Of a stretch of 64,000 nt of DNA, positions 40,928 to 55,458 are shown in pieces. The stretch is from assembly GCA_963662155.1 (NCBI GenBank), contig OY759271.1:32870333-32934332 (forward strand). Reading direction: 5' to 3'. The stretch's first letter is position 1; every line of letters starts with the position of its first letter. Source of the DNA: Lamellibrachia columna (Eukaryota; Annelida; Polychaeta; Sabellida; Siboglinidae). A program made the translations under genes and the position numbers. The notes beneath the pieces are model-generated. The model did not search any database and was not told the DNA's origin. It saw only the letters and a program-made list of their open reading frames with translations.

Positions 40928-41302
40928 ATGTCTGGACGCGGTAAGGGTGGAAAGGCGAAGGGAAAGAGCAAGACTCGTTCTTCTCGTGCCGGACTTCAGT
41001 TCCCCGTCGGTCGTATTCACCGTCATCTGCGCAAGGGCAACTATGCTCAGCGCGTCGGAGCCGGTGCGCCCGTCTACCTGGCTGCCGTCATGGAGTATCT
41101 GGCTGCCGAGGTTCTCGAGCTGGCAGGAAACGCCGCCCGCGACAACAAGAAGTCGAGGATCATCCCCCGTCACTTGCAGCTGGCCATCCGCAACGACGAG
41201 GAGTTGAACAAGCTCCTCTCTGGCGTCACCATCGCACAGGGCGGTGTACTGCCCAACATCCAGGCGGTTCTTCTGCCAAAAAAGACCCAGAAGGCCCGCT
41301 AG
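40928..41302 (+). CDS. H2A: Histone H2A, unit 6
   Basis: Ends TQKAR, unlike units 4 and 5 on one side and 7 and 8 on the other. Stem-loop 41335-41350 intact. Confidence 0.98.
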   Translation: MSGRGKGGKAKGKSKTRSSRAGLQFPVGRIHRHLRKGNYAQRVGAGAPVYLAAVMEYLAAEVLELAGNAARDNKKSRIIPRHLQLAIRNDEELNKLLSGVTIAQGGVLPNIQAVLLPKKTQKAR

Positions 41303-42881
41303 ACGACTCAGCCTTACTTCGTCGAAAAACAAACGGCTCTTTTCAGAGCCAACCACATCCTCCAAGAGGAGTGTCTGCTACTCATTGATTGTTGTAGTGC
41401 TGCTACTAGTTCTTTCACTCGTGCATCCGCACCTTCTCACCATTCCCTAATTACGCTACCTTACCTTTGAATCGTGTGCAATTCTTCATACATGTTAATC
41501 CTGATGTATTAAAAAAATTACGTCTATGCTTTTTACGCATTACAACGACATTTCGTGTTATGATTTCTAATGCGAAGGGTGGGTGAATATTTAATTAAAT
41601 TAATAACGTCGTAATCGGAACGCTTTACTAAATGGACACTCACACACTGACGTGATATTTACTCGACTACACGCACGTACACGCACACACGTTGGTGTGC
41701 ACATATTGTAACATGCTTTCAGCAACGACGTGTACGTACGTCTGTTTTTCTTATGTATTTGTTTTCAAATTACAAACGCAACAACATTGAAACGGTATTT
41801 ATTACAGACCACATCGACCGAGGTTCTTAACCCGTAGTATTTTGTTTCGTTGTTTTGTGGCATACGTTTGTCAACCTAAGAAATAGTTGAAAACATTGTA
41901 TAAAAATAAATTTGGATTACACCGCCAGCCAGTGTCATTGTACAAGTTAGTACATGTACTTCGTTTCCTAACTATCGTCGGTATGCGCAGAAGTAGTTAC
42001 CATAACTTCTTGTAAGACAGACTGTCATGATATATTGTAAAGACGTTAATTGTATAACATGGTTGAGAACAATTGTCGCCAGTTTAACAATAAACAGTGA
42101 CCCGGTTGTGGTTTGTACATGACAGGTGCTTTTACCCTAGGCAGGCATACAACAGGTTAGCGTTGCGTACGATGCATTTACCTGACACATTATTGGCCTT
42201 TTCGTTGAGTTCACACTTTATTGTGAACACCATGGAGTTGGCTCTCAGTCCATCCGTGCTATAATAATTGTTGGCTACATTCAGCTGTATGATGCGCCTT
42301 GTCATACAACGGTGTCGGGTGGCATTAAATCATAATAGGATAAAATAATGATAATAACTTCCATCGCCAGTATATTTACTGAGAAACGCCATTGCCGAAC
42401 ACGTAGACTGCAATTAGTCGATTCATTAACTAGATTACACAAATCATAATATTATATGCCTATGTATCGCACGCATATGTAGTTTCCGTAGTACCAAGAG
42501 CAGTCGTATTATAGTACGGAAACTACTTGTAAGCTAGTGTATACGTCGGACATTAGATTTGCGCGACGCCAGACGCAAGTCGTCAAAGCAACACAATACT
42601 GCCTCGATTTCGTAACGTAATGCGTAGGACAATCAAACGTTAATTACGTTGTTTTACGGAAAGACGAAGCACGGTACGCGTGTGAGAAAAGACACAGCGA
42701 AAGGGGCAGTTTTGTGAATTCAGCGCGCACACAAAAAATTAAGTTACGCGTGCAATTTGAGCGGACAAGAAAACCACACGTTCACACGTTGAGGTAGCAA
42801 TCTCTTTTGTGGGAAGTTGGTTGGCTCTGAAAAGAGCCGTTTGTTTTTGCGAGTCGCTCGCGAGTGACGCTACACGTTGAT

Positions 42882-43054
42882 TTAGGCGCGTTCGCCACGG
42901 ATTCGTCGGGCCAGCTGGATGTCTTTCGGCATGATGGTGACTCGCTTGGCGTGGATGGGGCACAAGTTCGTGTCTTCGAATAGACCGACCAAGTAAGCCT
43001 CGCTAGCCTCCTGCACGGCCATGACGGCCGACCTCTGGAAACGCAGATCGGTCT
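42882..43054 (-). pseudogene. 5'-truncated histone H3, unit 6, first copy
   Basis: Same 56-codon remnant, same junction to spacer and the same three missense changes as the unit 5 copy, so all descend from one event. Stem-loop 42823-42838 intact. Confidence 0.95.
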
Positions 43055-44319
43055 CTAAATGGGCACTCACACACTGACGTGATATTTCCTCGACTACACG
43101 CACGTACACGCACACACGTTGGTGTGCACATATTGTAACATGCTTTCAGCAACGACGTATACGTAAGTCTGTTTTTCTTATGTATTTGTTTTCAAATTAC
43201 AAACGCAACAACATTGAAACGGTATTTATTACAGACCACATCGACCGAGGTTCTTAACCCGTAGTATTTTGTTTCGTTGTTTTGTGGCATACGTTTGTCA
43301 ACCTAAGAAATAGTTGAAAACATTGTATAAAAAATGTAAATGCGTAAATTTGGATTACACCGCCAGCCAGTGTCATTGTACAAGTTAGTACATGTACTTC
43401 GTTTCCTAACTATCGTCGGTATGCGCAGAAGTAGTTACCATAACTTCTTGTAAGACAGACTGTCATGATATATTGTAAAGACGTTAATTGTATAACATGG
43501 TTGAGAACAATTGTCGCCAGTTTAACAATAAACAGTGACCCGGTTGTGGTTTGTACATGACAGGTGCTTTTACCCTAGGCAGGCATACAACAGGTTAGCG
43601 TTGCGTACGATGCATTTACCTGACACATTATTGGCCTTTTCGTTGAGTTCACACTTTATTGTGAACTCCATGTTGTTGGCTCTCAGTCCATCCGTGCTAT
43701 AATAATTGTAGGCTACATTCAGCTGTATGATGCGCCTTGTCATACAACGGTGTCGGGTGGCATTAAATCATAATAGGATAAAATAATGATAATAACTTCC
43801 ATCGCCAGTATATTTACTGAGAAACGCCATTGCCGAACACGTAGACTGCAATTAGTCGATTCATTAACTAGATTACACAAATCATAATATTATATGCCTA
43901 TGTATCGCACGCATATGTAGTTTCCGTAGTACCAAGAGCAGTCGTATTATAGTACGGAAACTACTTGTAAGCTAGTGTATACGTCGGACATTAGATTTGC
44001 GCGACGCCAGACGCAAGTCGTCAAAGCAACACAATACTGCCTCGATTTCGTAACGTAATGCGTAGGACAATCAAACGTTAATTACGTTGTTTTACGGAAA
44101 GACGAAGCACGGTACGCGTGTGAGAAAAGACACAGCGAAAGGGGCAGTTTTGTGAATTCAGCGCGCACACAAAAAATTAAGTTACGCGTGCAATTTGAGC
44201 GGACAAGAAAACCACACGTTCACACGTTGAGGTAGCAATCTCTTTTGTGGGAAGTTGGTTGGCTCTGAAAAGAGCCGTTTGTTTTTGCGAGTCGCTCGCG
44301 AGTGACGCTACACGTTGAT

Positions 44320-44492
44320 TTAGGCGCGTTCGCCACGGATTCGTCGGGCCAGCTGGATGTCTTTCGGCATGATGGTGACTCGCTTGGCGTGGATGGGGCA
44401 CAAGTTCGTGTCTTCGAATAGACCGACCAAGTAAGCCTCGCTAGCCTCCTGCACGGCCATGACGGCCGACCTCTGGAAACGCAGATCGGTCT
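44320..44492 (-). pseudogene. 5'-truncated histone H3, unit 6, second copy
   Basis: Second tandem copy, 1438 bp from the first and 1439 bp from the full H3. Same missense set and junction. Stem-loop 44261-44276 intact. Confidence 0.95.
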
Positions 44493-45758
44493 CTAAATGG
44501 GCACTCACACACTGACGTGATATTTCCTCGACTACACGCACGTACACGCACACACGTTGGTGTGCACATATTGTAACATGCTTTCAGCAACGACGTGTAC
44601 GTACGTCTGTTTTTCTTATGTATTTGTTTTCAAATTACAAACGCAACAACATTGAAACGGTATTTATTACAGGCCACATCGACCGAGGTTCTTAACCCGT
44701 AGTATTTTGTTTCGTTGTTTTGTGGCATACGTTTGTCAACCTAAGAAATAGTTGAAAACATTGTATAAAAATGTAAATGCGTAAATTTGGATTACACCGC
44801 CAGCCAGTGTCATTGTACAAGTTAGTACATGTACTTCTTTTCCTAACTGTCGTCGGTATGCGCAGAAGTAGTTACCATAACTTCTTGTAAGACAGACTGT
44901 CATGATATATTGTAAAGACGTTAATTGTATAACATTTTTGAGGACAATTGTCGCCAGTTTAACAATAAACAGTGACCCGGTTGTGGTTTGTACATGACAG
45001 GTGCTTTTACCCTAGGCAGGCATACAACAGGTTAGCGTTGCGTACGATGCATTTACCTGACACTTTATTGGCCTTTTCGTTGAGTTCACACTTTATTGTG
45101 AACACCATGGTGTTGGCTCTCAGTCCATCCGTGCTATAATAATTGTAGGCTACATTCAGCTGTATGATGCGCCTTGTCATACAACGGTGTCGGGAGGCAT
45201 TAAATCATAATAGGATAAAATAATGATAATAACTTCCATCGCCAGTATATTTACTGAGAAACGACATTGCCGAACACGTAGACTGCAATTAGAGTCGATT
45301 CATTAACTAGATTACACAAATCATAATATTATATGCCTATGTATCGCACGCATATGTAGTTTCCGTAGTACCAAGAGCTGTCGTATTATAGTACGGAAAC
45401 TACTTGTAAGCTAGTGTATACGTCGGACATTAGATTTGCGCGACGCCAGACGCAAGTCGTCAAAGCAACACAATACTGCCTCGATTTCGTAACGTAATGC
45501 GTACGACAATCAAACGTTAATTACGTTGTTTTACGGAAAGACGAAGCAATGTACGCGTGTGAGAAAAGACACAGCGAAAGGGGCAGTTTTGTGAATTCAG
45601 CGCGCACACAAAAAATTAAGTTACGCGTGCAATTTGAGCGGACAAGAAAACCACACGTTCACACGTTGAGGTAGCAATCTCTTTTGTGGGAAGTTGGTTG
45701 GCTCTGAAAAGAGCCGTTTGTTTTTGCGAGTCGCTCGCGAGTGACGCTACACGTTGAT

Positions 45759-46226
<468 letters not shown>

Positions 46227-46588
46227 TTATTGTGTCGTCGCGGCGGTCTTCGCGCGCGCTCAAAAGGCAGACGTGCGATTGGCTGCCGCTTTTGGGGCGG
46301 AGTTTATTTCGATCCCCTTCCGGTATGTTGATGTTTGCTCTGCAACTCGTTTTACACTAACCTCTGCGTGAAAGTAATGTTTTCACACATTTTATCGCGT
46401 ACGGTGTTATGCACGATGCATTTGCAGCGCATGTTTTTGCCGACAACGGCACAATAGGCACGAACTAAGCAAAAATCTCTGGTCGAAGCAGACTTGCTGC
46501 TTGACTGAAGAAGCGCGCGCGTTTTCGGAGGCGGGGTTTATTTCGAGCCCCTTCCGGTTAGCAATGCAGGCGAACTGACTGCTTTTAT

Positions 46589-47456
46589 CTCGTGCATTGT
46601 GCCTCACTCACGCAGAGTTGTGTGTTCCAGGTGACATTTAGACAACACCTGATCAGGGTATTAATACAACTAGTTCAATTCGTTGTTTTACACCTTGTGC
46701 AACTCATCGATCCTACACATGGAAACTGTTGACGCAGTAAACAACTCTGCGTGGTCTAATTACAATCATGTTGAATTCGACAATTAATGAGACGATACAA
46801 CTTTTAACTACACTTCCGCACAAACGCTACAGTGACACTACAACCTGATGATGCTACTGTAACAGTTCAGTCGATGTGCTAACATCTGACATTTTATTCG
46901 CAGCATTCTAAACGTATTCACACCGATAGCATTGACACAACATGCAGATAATTAATACTGTTTCTTTGATTCATCGTCCGCTAATAATAAAAACTGTATG
47001 AAATCCTATCTACACGGCTCCTTCTATCTTCTATACGTATTAACAAATACTTCTCTCCTCGTGCATACTCTCGTTCATTCGTTTAGGCGTGTTCGTAAGT
47101 AAAGGCAGCGAAGAATTACCGGGTAATTATTTCACGTAGTTAATGTTGATACACACTTTAAAAAACGACAGGTGAGTCGGTATTGTGACATGTGTAAGAG
47201 GAACAACAGCAACTTCATTTCTGTAACAAAACAATTGAGAGAGTGCACAGTTTAAATGCGGAAAGAATGCAGTTTATTTTTCCTGCAGATTTAGCGTAAT
47301 GTTTACCGAACGAGACCCGATAATAAATGACGGAATGCACGGAAGAAACTGCTGCCGGGGGGAGGGGGGGGGGGCTGTGACAAGGCTATTAGATTTTAAT
47401 TGGGTTTACTTTACTGAATCCAAGAAAACACGCATAAGCTGTGGGCATATAATTTA
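46589..47456. repeat. Left copy of duplicated H3-H4 spacer segment
   Basis: This 868-bp stretch of normal spacer recurs at 51650-52513 on the other side of the foreign DNA. Its variants (CAGAGTTG, GAGGAACAAC) match the unit 2 and unit 7 type. Confidence 0.88.
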
Positions 47457-47509
47457 GGCTGTCCGGACCCGGACGCACTATAAAGCAGCTATTGCTCCGG
47501 CACTTCCTG

Positions 47510-47521
47510 TGCGCATGCGCA
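47510..47521. promoter_or_regulatory. NRF1-like palindrome
   Basis: TGCGCATGCGCA fits the NRF1 consensus and is a perfect palindrome near the left end of the insertion. Binding is not shown by sequence alone. Confidence 0.35.
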
Positions 47522-47639
47522 ATAATAACCGCTGAAGTTCCGTCACTGCCGGGCGCCTACCGGACAACGGACGAATTGGCTAATGCTCTGGCACAGACTG
47601 CCGGAGCTATAGCCAACTTATCCACTGTCCGGCACTGAC

Positions 47640-48168
47640 TGTCGGTGAAATAGAGCTGCAGCTAAAGTTCTGTCACTACCGGACAACGTGTTAATTGGCT
47701 ATAGCTCCGGCACTGACTGCCGGTTAAATAGAACCGGAGCTAAAGCTCCGTCACTGCCGGTCGCCTACCGGACAACGTGTTAATTGGCTATAGCTCCGGC
47801 GCTGACTGCCGGTTAAATAGAACCGGAGCTAAAGCTCCGTCACTGCCGGTCGCCTACCGGACAACGTGTTAATTGGCTATAGGTCCGGCACTGACTGCCG
47901 GTTAAATAGAACCGGAGCTAAAGCTCCGTCACTGCCGGTCGCCTACCGGACAACGTGTTAATTGGCTATAGCTCCGGCGCTGACTGCCGGTTAAATAGAA
48001 CCGGAGCTAAAGCTCCGTCACTGCCGGTCACCTACCGGACATCGTGTTAATTGGCTATAGCTCCGGCGCTGACTGCCGGTTAAATAGAACCGGAGCTAAA
48101 GCTCCGTCACTGCCGGTCGCCTACCGGACAACGTGTTAATTGGCTATAGCTCCGGTAATGACTGCCGG
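47640..48168. repeat. 89-bp palindrome-rich tandem repeat
   Basis: GGACAACGTGTTAATTGGC recurs at 47681, 47770, 47859, 47948, 48037 (ATCG variant) and 48126, exactly 89 bp apart; a more diverged copy starts at 47562. Each unit contains CGGAGCT-AA-AGCTCCG and the wider pair TAGCTCCGG...CCGGAGCTA, so strong hairpins are possible. Such arrays are common as subterminal repeats of DNA transposons. Confidence 0.88.
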
Positions 48169-48523
48169 ATATATCGTAGGACATACAGACTAGCTACTGG
48201 CCCAGCTGTTTGAAACGTGCAATTAAAAAAACTGGTTTGCCAAGAATATATATGCCCAAAATATATTTTGCTTGTTTACCATATCGGTACGTTTGTGTAA
48301 TTGTGGTGTTCAGTTTTACTTGAAGCACATAAACATAGATCAGTAATACTTCCGAGTACAATAAGTATGGATCTTGCAACTATTTAGAAAACATATTCAA
48401 CTAGTTTATTTATTTTACTGACTAGTACTGCTTAAGTAGTGCGTCAAGTAATTGTGTCGACATATAAAGTATAGGTATGATAAGGCAGGGAAACCAACAA
48501 GCATAATGGAATTCTCAGAAACC

Positions 48524-48529
48524 TTTATT
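48524..48529 (-). terminator. Poly(A) signal of the transposon gene
   Basis: AATAAA on the minus strand, about 590 bp downstream of the zinc-finger frame stop at 49120-49122. The stretch 48170-49119 is AT-rich and holds no other gene I can see; it reads as a 3' UTR. Confidence 0.4.
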
Positions 48530-49119
48530 CTGTAAACACGTTATAGCAATTAAAAAACAGACACGGACACATGCATTAGTGAGCTTTAAAACATGTCAAT
48601 CCATATACTGACCCGCTATTAAAAAAAAATTAAACTTACTAAAAGTGAATGATATGCTAGCCCTTCAAAAATAAAATTTTTATTATAACTTTATACATAA
48701 TAAATTACCTACAACATTGTCAGATAGCAACACACTCCGAGATACATGGTCATAATACACGCAATCAAAATAAAATTCACATTTATGGTACAAAGCATAC
48801 TTTTGCAAAACAATGTCTTAAGTACAGTTTACCAAAAACAATCAACAATACCTCTCAAAGTGTGAAAGACAAACTTTATACACACAGTTTACAGGGTTTC
48901 ATAAATTATGCAAAGTATCATATCCAGAATAAAAAAATATGTGCACAATCATCTACTGTTATACCTGTACATACATGCGCAATCAACTCCAATGATGTTA
49001 GCTACACTCAAACACTATAAATATATCTTCACTTTCTCACCTCACTACTTGCTATGACATACACCACAGCTGAATCTACATGCTACACAATAATGCCAAA
49101 CAGACAGTCACTGGGTGTA

Positions 49120-50368
49120 TTACCCTTTAGTGCCTTTGCAGTTGCTACAAAACCAGTATTTCGATGCAGGTGCCTTCTTAGGTTTGGGCTTGGTGCACCT
49201 GTAGTGCAACCAGATCAAGCACCTGTCACAAAAGACACAGTTTTCGCACTCATCTTCTATCTCATCACCACACCTGCCACAGTGCCAAATAGGTTTTTGT
49301 TGAACTGCGTTAACCTTCTGCAGCACCTCCCTCCAAGCTGCTGGTGTAAAACATTCTCTCACACTGTGAACTGACACACAGTCTTCTGTGATTGATTGTG
49401 GAATAGATGCCTACACATCTTTCTTGGTCAGTTTGATATGATTCTCAAGAGCAGCTCTGGCGCTCTCTTCTGACACCAAACATGTCAGCGTGACTACAAC
49501 ACAAACAGAATAAATAAGTCAGTAATTATAAATTTATTATAATATTTAATTTTACTTAACTTCTATTCTCATGAATCTGAGCTGTAGTTTCTGATGTTTC
49601 ATTCCATATCAGTGAAAACTATCCCGGACACAACCCGGACTTAATTTTATTTAATAATATTCTGTTTGCTAGGCCTCTTACACATTTTCTTCTCAGCAGT
49701 TGGTCTCCGTACAAATGGAAGCTGGTTGAAACCAATCACGGTTTTCTCAAGACCTTTTGGTCGTCCCCTCTTACGCAATGCAGGAGGCAGCTTTATGGTT
49801 GAGAAATCTGAAATGAACCCACAACTTTTGCAAAAACGTCATAATGGATAGCTGAAGCAAGGAAATTTGCAGCAGTGATGCAAAAAAACTTTCTGATAAT
49901 ACCAAAATATGTGTAATTTCATTAAACCACCTCCTTTTTTAAAACCACAAACATTTACTCACTACATTTTTAAGTATGCGTACTCATTAATAATGGATAG
50001 CTGAAGCAAGGAAATTTGCAGCAGTGATGCAAAAAAACTTTCTGATAATACCAAAATATGTGTAATTTCATTAAACCACCTCCTTTTTTAAAACCACAAA
50101 CATTTACTCACTACATTTTTAAGTATGCGTACTCATTAATAATGGATAGCTGAAGCAAGGAAATTTGCAGCAGTGATGTTAAAAAAACTTTCTGATCATA
50201 CAAAAATGTGTAATTTAATTAAACCACCTTCTTTTTTAAAACCACAAGCATTTACTCACTTCTGAGACAATATGGTTGTGCTGTTCATGCACATCAGTTA
50301 CCACCAAAGATTGCCTATCGACACTTAGACTGAGCTTCAGTCCTGCCTTGCAATCCTGCTTCATGGTT
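49120..50368 (-). pseudogene. Transposon-type zinc-finger protein remnant (probable MULE/ZSWIM family)
   Basis: Three likely exons on the minus strand. Exon 50368-50260 encodes CKAGLKLSLSVDRQ and ends HEQHNHIVSE, a FAR1/WRKY-GCM1-like C...HxH finger, followed by a GTGAGT donor. Exon 49807-49682 encodes KLPPALRKRGRPKG, an AT-hook, with a TTTCAG acceptor and GTAAG donor. Exon 49493-49120 has a TTGTAG acceptor and encodes a PHD-like C4HC3 finger (CGRCG, CDRC, HYRC, CSNC). An in-frame TAG at 49411-49413 breaks the last exon. The first and second exons are out of phase, and no transposase core or SWIM domain lies between them, only 149-bp repeats. It is therefore an internally deleted, decayed copy. 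Family assignment rests on recalled motif similarity. Confidence 0.6.
49843..50262. repeat. 149-bp tandem triplicate
   Basis: AATGGATAGCTGAAGCAAGG starts at 49843, 49992 and 50141. The first two copies are almost identical; the third is diverged and truncated. It occupies the place between the AT-hook exon and the FAR1-like exon. Confidence 0.9.
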
Positions 50369-51197
50369 CTGAAAACACAGGTACACATCCGTGATGCGGT
50401 GATGTCCAAACTTTTAACCAGAGGAAATACAAAATATACGAAGAGTTAAAGAGCAAAAACAAATACAAGAACACACATTTCCCATCAGAATGACTGAATC
50501 TTGGAATTCCTTCCCGGAAACAGTTGCTTAGTTTAGGGAAATTATATGTACACTATTAAAAACCACCTATAATGTCGAAACATGTTAAAAAATTAGGAAC
50601 CGCTGATGCGAGAGGTCTATTGGAGGAAGTGGCTCTTTTCACACGAAAGATGGATATGATTATTTTAACGAAAGCCTTATTTTAATTAGCACCGTTTTCA
50701 TGGCAACAGTTATTATTTGACATATTCTGTTATTTGCTGATAACGTTATAAATAACACACTCACTGCATCTGAGAAAAAACATACGGCTTAGGTATACAG
50801 CAAAATTTTCCAATTATTTGCTCATATAGTCAGTCTAGAAATATCAGCTTTTACATAATCAAAATACGGTTTTCAGGAACACACAAATTCAATGGGTAAT
50901 CCAATTCAAAACATCCTGTAGGAACCCAACATAGAAACATACAGTTTCAATAACACATGAAAAATGTAGGGGTAGGGCCTAATCCAATTCAAGAACAAAG
51001 TAAAAACTCTAGAACATTTTGAACCCAATGGTAGCAACATATGACAACATGGCACATTGTCTGTGCATTCACGTAACATAGACAAATACCGGCGCCAAAA
51101 TACGTTGAACGTAAGGGGTAATCCAACTCATGAACAAAATATACTTTCAGAAACATTCGGGAACCTAAATTATTACGGAGGGCCCAACAGGCAACAT

Positions 51198-51649
51198 TTA
51201 AAGGGGAACTGAAGCAATTTTGTGTTATGCCGTATATTTAAATATATATTATCTAACTATGCATTAATGGTGACAGATACCTGCTAATTTATGAGATAAA
51301 CTGAAAAACTGATTTTGTTCGAGACAAAAATCGACAAAATACATCACTGCGTATCGCCATTTTGATGTCGAAACGAGTGGTTTGAGTCGCGTATATCTAA
51401 TCAATGTAAATTTTCGATTTTTTGCGATTTATTTCGTAAATAGGCATTCTGGAGCGAAAAAAAATATATGGGTCTCTGTTATATATACAAGTGTTTACAC
51501 ACGTCAACAAAATAGCGTTTTTGTTCGTTCCAAATAAAAAAAGTTAAAGAAATTACAACAAAACACGCACAAATTTGTGGAAAACGCCGCACTTCTCGAA
51601 CACACGAGATGCTAACCAACGAGAATATGCGATAACGGAATACCGGAAC
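51198..51649. mobile_element. Truncated element beginning TTAA-AGGGGAACTGAAGC
   Basis: TTAA at 51198-51201 followed by AGGGGAACTGAAG resembles the termini of TTAA-inserting DNA transposons or their MITEs. The AT-rich sequence runs to the junction with histone spacer at 51649 with no right end. It has no coding frame of note. Confidence 0.4.
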
Positions 51650-52657
<1,008 letters not shown>

Positions 52658-52854
52658 GTCTTGTTAAATGTTGATCACGTTGGAGGGATTCAAGACAGAC
52701 ATGAGATATAGATATACAAGAAACATACGTCAGCGACGAAGTAGACGTGACGCATATTATTAGTTACACGAATGCGATGTAGCAACACACTTTTGTGAAA
52801 ATGTGGGTGGCTCTGAAAAGAGCCGTTTGTTGCGATGCCGCCGACAGTGGCAGT

Positions 52855-53250
<396 letters not shown>

Positions 53251-54435
53251 GCAATTATGTGCAACATAGTTTGCGCGCGCGCGCGAGCGAACTTTCCCGC
53301 CGACCAACCGTTTCCTTAGTTCTAACGACAGCAGCTGGGTATAATAATAATCTCGTTTGAGAAGATTGTGCAGATCAATTTTGTGAAATGCATAAGTCGT
53401 TGTGCAACAAATGGTTCGTTACGCGCCTATCAGCGACATTTATTTTCAGTAATGTGTGCATTGTCAACATGATTGTAACAATTGTGTGCTGGCAAGAATG
53501 TTCGCTACTGTGCATTGTCGAACATGACAGTAACATTTCTGTGCCGAAATAAATGTTCAGTACTGTGCGTTATCAAAATGACTAACAATTAGGTGGCCGT
53601 TGCAGAGCGCACGTTTCAAATACATTGCTATGTCCAGTTCCGTTAGCGTTGTTCAGTCGATGCAGGCATACTGCTATTTTGTCTGTACGATCATAAGTGT
53701 TTAGGGTTGTCAATTTCAAAACAACAACATCAACAACAACACAATAATTGCAATAGTCGAACCAATCGGGAAGCTTTGTCCAAGTCTACGTCATTGATTT
53801 ATGCTGTACATTCAGACAACATTCTAGTTGTTGTTTTCGGCATGCTCACGTGAATGTGGACACGTGAAATTCCTTGGACTGACGAAACATTTCTTGCCGC
53901 TCTCTAACAGGATCAATGCTAACGTGAGCCATTTGAAGAAAACCGTACACAACATTTGTAAACGTAGAAACATGTGTCCATTTTATAATAGCATGGCCTA
54001 TCGTAAACAGGATGCGACGTGTCGTCGGATATGAACTGGACAAAGGAGTGGTGGGAGAGACAAATCTGGATAAATCACAGAGGACACATTGACGGGAAAC
54101 AGGAATATGTCTGTAAAACGTGACAGTTGGTGCAGGGGTGCTGTTTCAAACTACTACACAATGATGACGGAAGAAGTATCCTACTAAGAGTGTGGTTGAA
54201 GTAGGAGTATTTTTTATTAGCTGCATTTAGCCATTTGATCTGATTATATTCGTTAAGAAATTCCTGTTTGTGCGTGCGTGGGTGCATTGGTAGGGATGGT
54301 GTTGCTGTTCGGAGTAGCTACGCTAAGTTAAGAGTGGAATAATCACGAGCTAAGCGACAGACAGCTACTACTCTTTCGTGAGAAAGTGGTTGGCTCTGAA
54401 AAGAGCCGTTTGTTTTTGTAGCCACACCAGGTGGT

Positions 54436-54807
54436 TTATCGAGTGCTCGTGTACTTGGTCACGGCCTTCGTGCCCTCGCTGACGGCGTGCTTAGCGAGCT
54501 CGCCGGGCAGCAAGAGACGGACGGCGGTCTGGATCTCGCGGCTAGTGATCGTCGAACGCTTGTTGTAGTGAGCGAGACGGGACGACTCGGCGGCGATGCG
54601 CTCGAAGATATCGTTGACGAACGAATTCATGATGCTCATCGCCTTGCTCGAGATACCGGTGTCGGGGTGAACCTGCTTCAGCACCTTGTAGATGTAGATT
54701 CCGTAGCTCTCCCTCCTTCGCCTACGGTGCTTCTTGCCACCGCTACTAGGCGTCTTCGTCTTGCTGACGGCCTTTTTGGCGCCCTTCGATGCTGCTTTAG
54801 GAGGCAT
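54436..54807 (-). CDS. H2B: Histone H2B, unit 7
   Basis: Consensus H2B protein; a silent change near codon 11 (GGCCTTTTTGG on plus) is shared with units 3 and 8. Stem-loop 54392-54407. Confidence 0.98.
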   Translation of the reverse strand: MPPKAASKGAKKAVSKTKTPSSGGKKHRRRRRESYGIYIYKVLKQVHPDTGISSKAMSIMNSFVNDIFERIAAESSRLAHYNKRSTITSREIQTAVRLLLPGELAKHAVSEGTKAVTKYTSTR

Positions 54808-55083
54808 GTTGTCTTAGTCGTACACAGATAGATACGTAGAACTTCCGGTGCACATCAGCCGCCGAGCTTTTATAGCGCGCGGGATGTAAGAAGGGTGGTC
54901 GTTACGGTCACGTGGTCGTTTCGAGCCAGCGCAATTTAGGCGGGCTTTTCACCCGCGAGCGCGCGCGCCGGGACGCTGGGCACGCGACCGCCTTATAAAA
55001 CGAAAATCTGCGCGGCGTTGTGGCATTCTCTATTCTCCTCTCATCAGTTGTGTTCGTCGTTTTACGTTCGTAGCACAGCAATT
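54808..55083. promoter_or_regulatory. Divergent H2B/H2A promoter, unit 7, long form
   Basis: 276 bp with the 23-bp GC-rich insert. The H2A TATA context reads TATAAAACG instead of TATAAAAGG. Confidence 0.83.
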
Positions 55084-55458
55084 ATGTCTGGACGCGGTAA
55101 GGGTGGAAAGGCGAAGGGAAAGAGCAAGACTCGTTCTTCTCGTGCCGGACTTCAGTTCCCCGTCGGTCGTATTCACCGTCATCTGCGCAAGGGCAACTAT
55201 GCTCAGCGCGTCGGAGCCGGTGCGCCCGTCTACCTGGCTGCCGTCATGGAGTATCTGGCTGCCGAGGTTCTCGAGCTGGCAGGAAACGCCGCCCGCGACA
55301 ACAAGAAGTCGAGGATCATCCCCCGTCACTTGCAGCTGGCCATCCGCAACGACGAGGAGTTGAACAAGCTCCTCTCTGGCGTCACCATCGCACAGGGCGG
55401 TGTATTGCCCAACATCCAGGCGGTTCTTCTGCCAAAAAAGACCCAGAAGGCCCACTAG
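55084..55458 (+). CDS. H2A: Histone H2A, unit 7, C-terminal His variant
   Basis: Ends TQKAH. Stem-loop 55491-55506 intact. Confidence 0.98.
   Translation: MSGRGKGGKAKGKSKTRSSRAGLQFPVGRIHRHLRKGNYAQRVGAGAPVYLAAVMEYLAAEVLELAGNAARDNKKSRIIPRHLQLAIRNDEELNKLLSGVTIAQGGVLPNIQAVLLPKKTQKAH

Larger units (their letters stand above)
42882..45758. repeat. Two tandem 1438-bp partial duplications, unit 6
   Basis: Two head-to-tail blocks, each with the H3 3' end, stem-loop and spacer. The second spacer ends with variants matching unit 1/2-type spacers (GAGTCGATTC near 45291) while the first matches unit 5, so the right-hand edge has been exchanged. Confidence 0.9.
47457..51649. mobile_element. 4.2-kb foreign insertion in unit 6 H3-H4 spacer (composite, transposon-derived)
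   Basis: It begins GGCTGTCCGGACCC directly after the spacer bases AATTTA and ends where the spacer resumes at CTCGTGCATTG. Contents from left: GC-rich region with 89-bp repeats (to 48168), AT-rich DNA with a minus-strand poly(A) signal, decayed exons of a zinc-finger transposon protein (49120-50368), a 149-bp triplicate, AT-rich DNA with loose AATCCAATTCA repeats (50890-51180), and the start of a second element at 51198. No matching inverted end of the first bases was found at the right edge, so it is not one complete transposon. Confidence 0.75.

Noticed and set aside
47457..47480. Terminal inverted repeat matched to CCCGGACACAACCCGGAC near 49624
   Set aside because: The match is only scattered CCGGAC motifs and lies inside the gene intron, so it does not define the right end of an element.
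49054..49374. 106-codon plus-strand frame
   Set aside because: It is antisense to the PHD-like exon, which has the ordered Cys/His pattern and splice sites on the minus strand.
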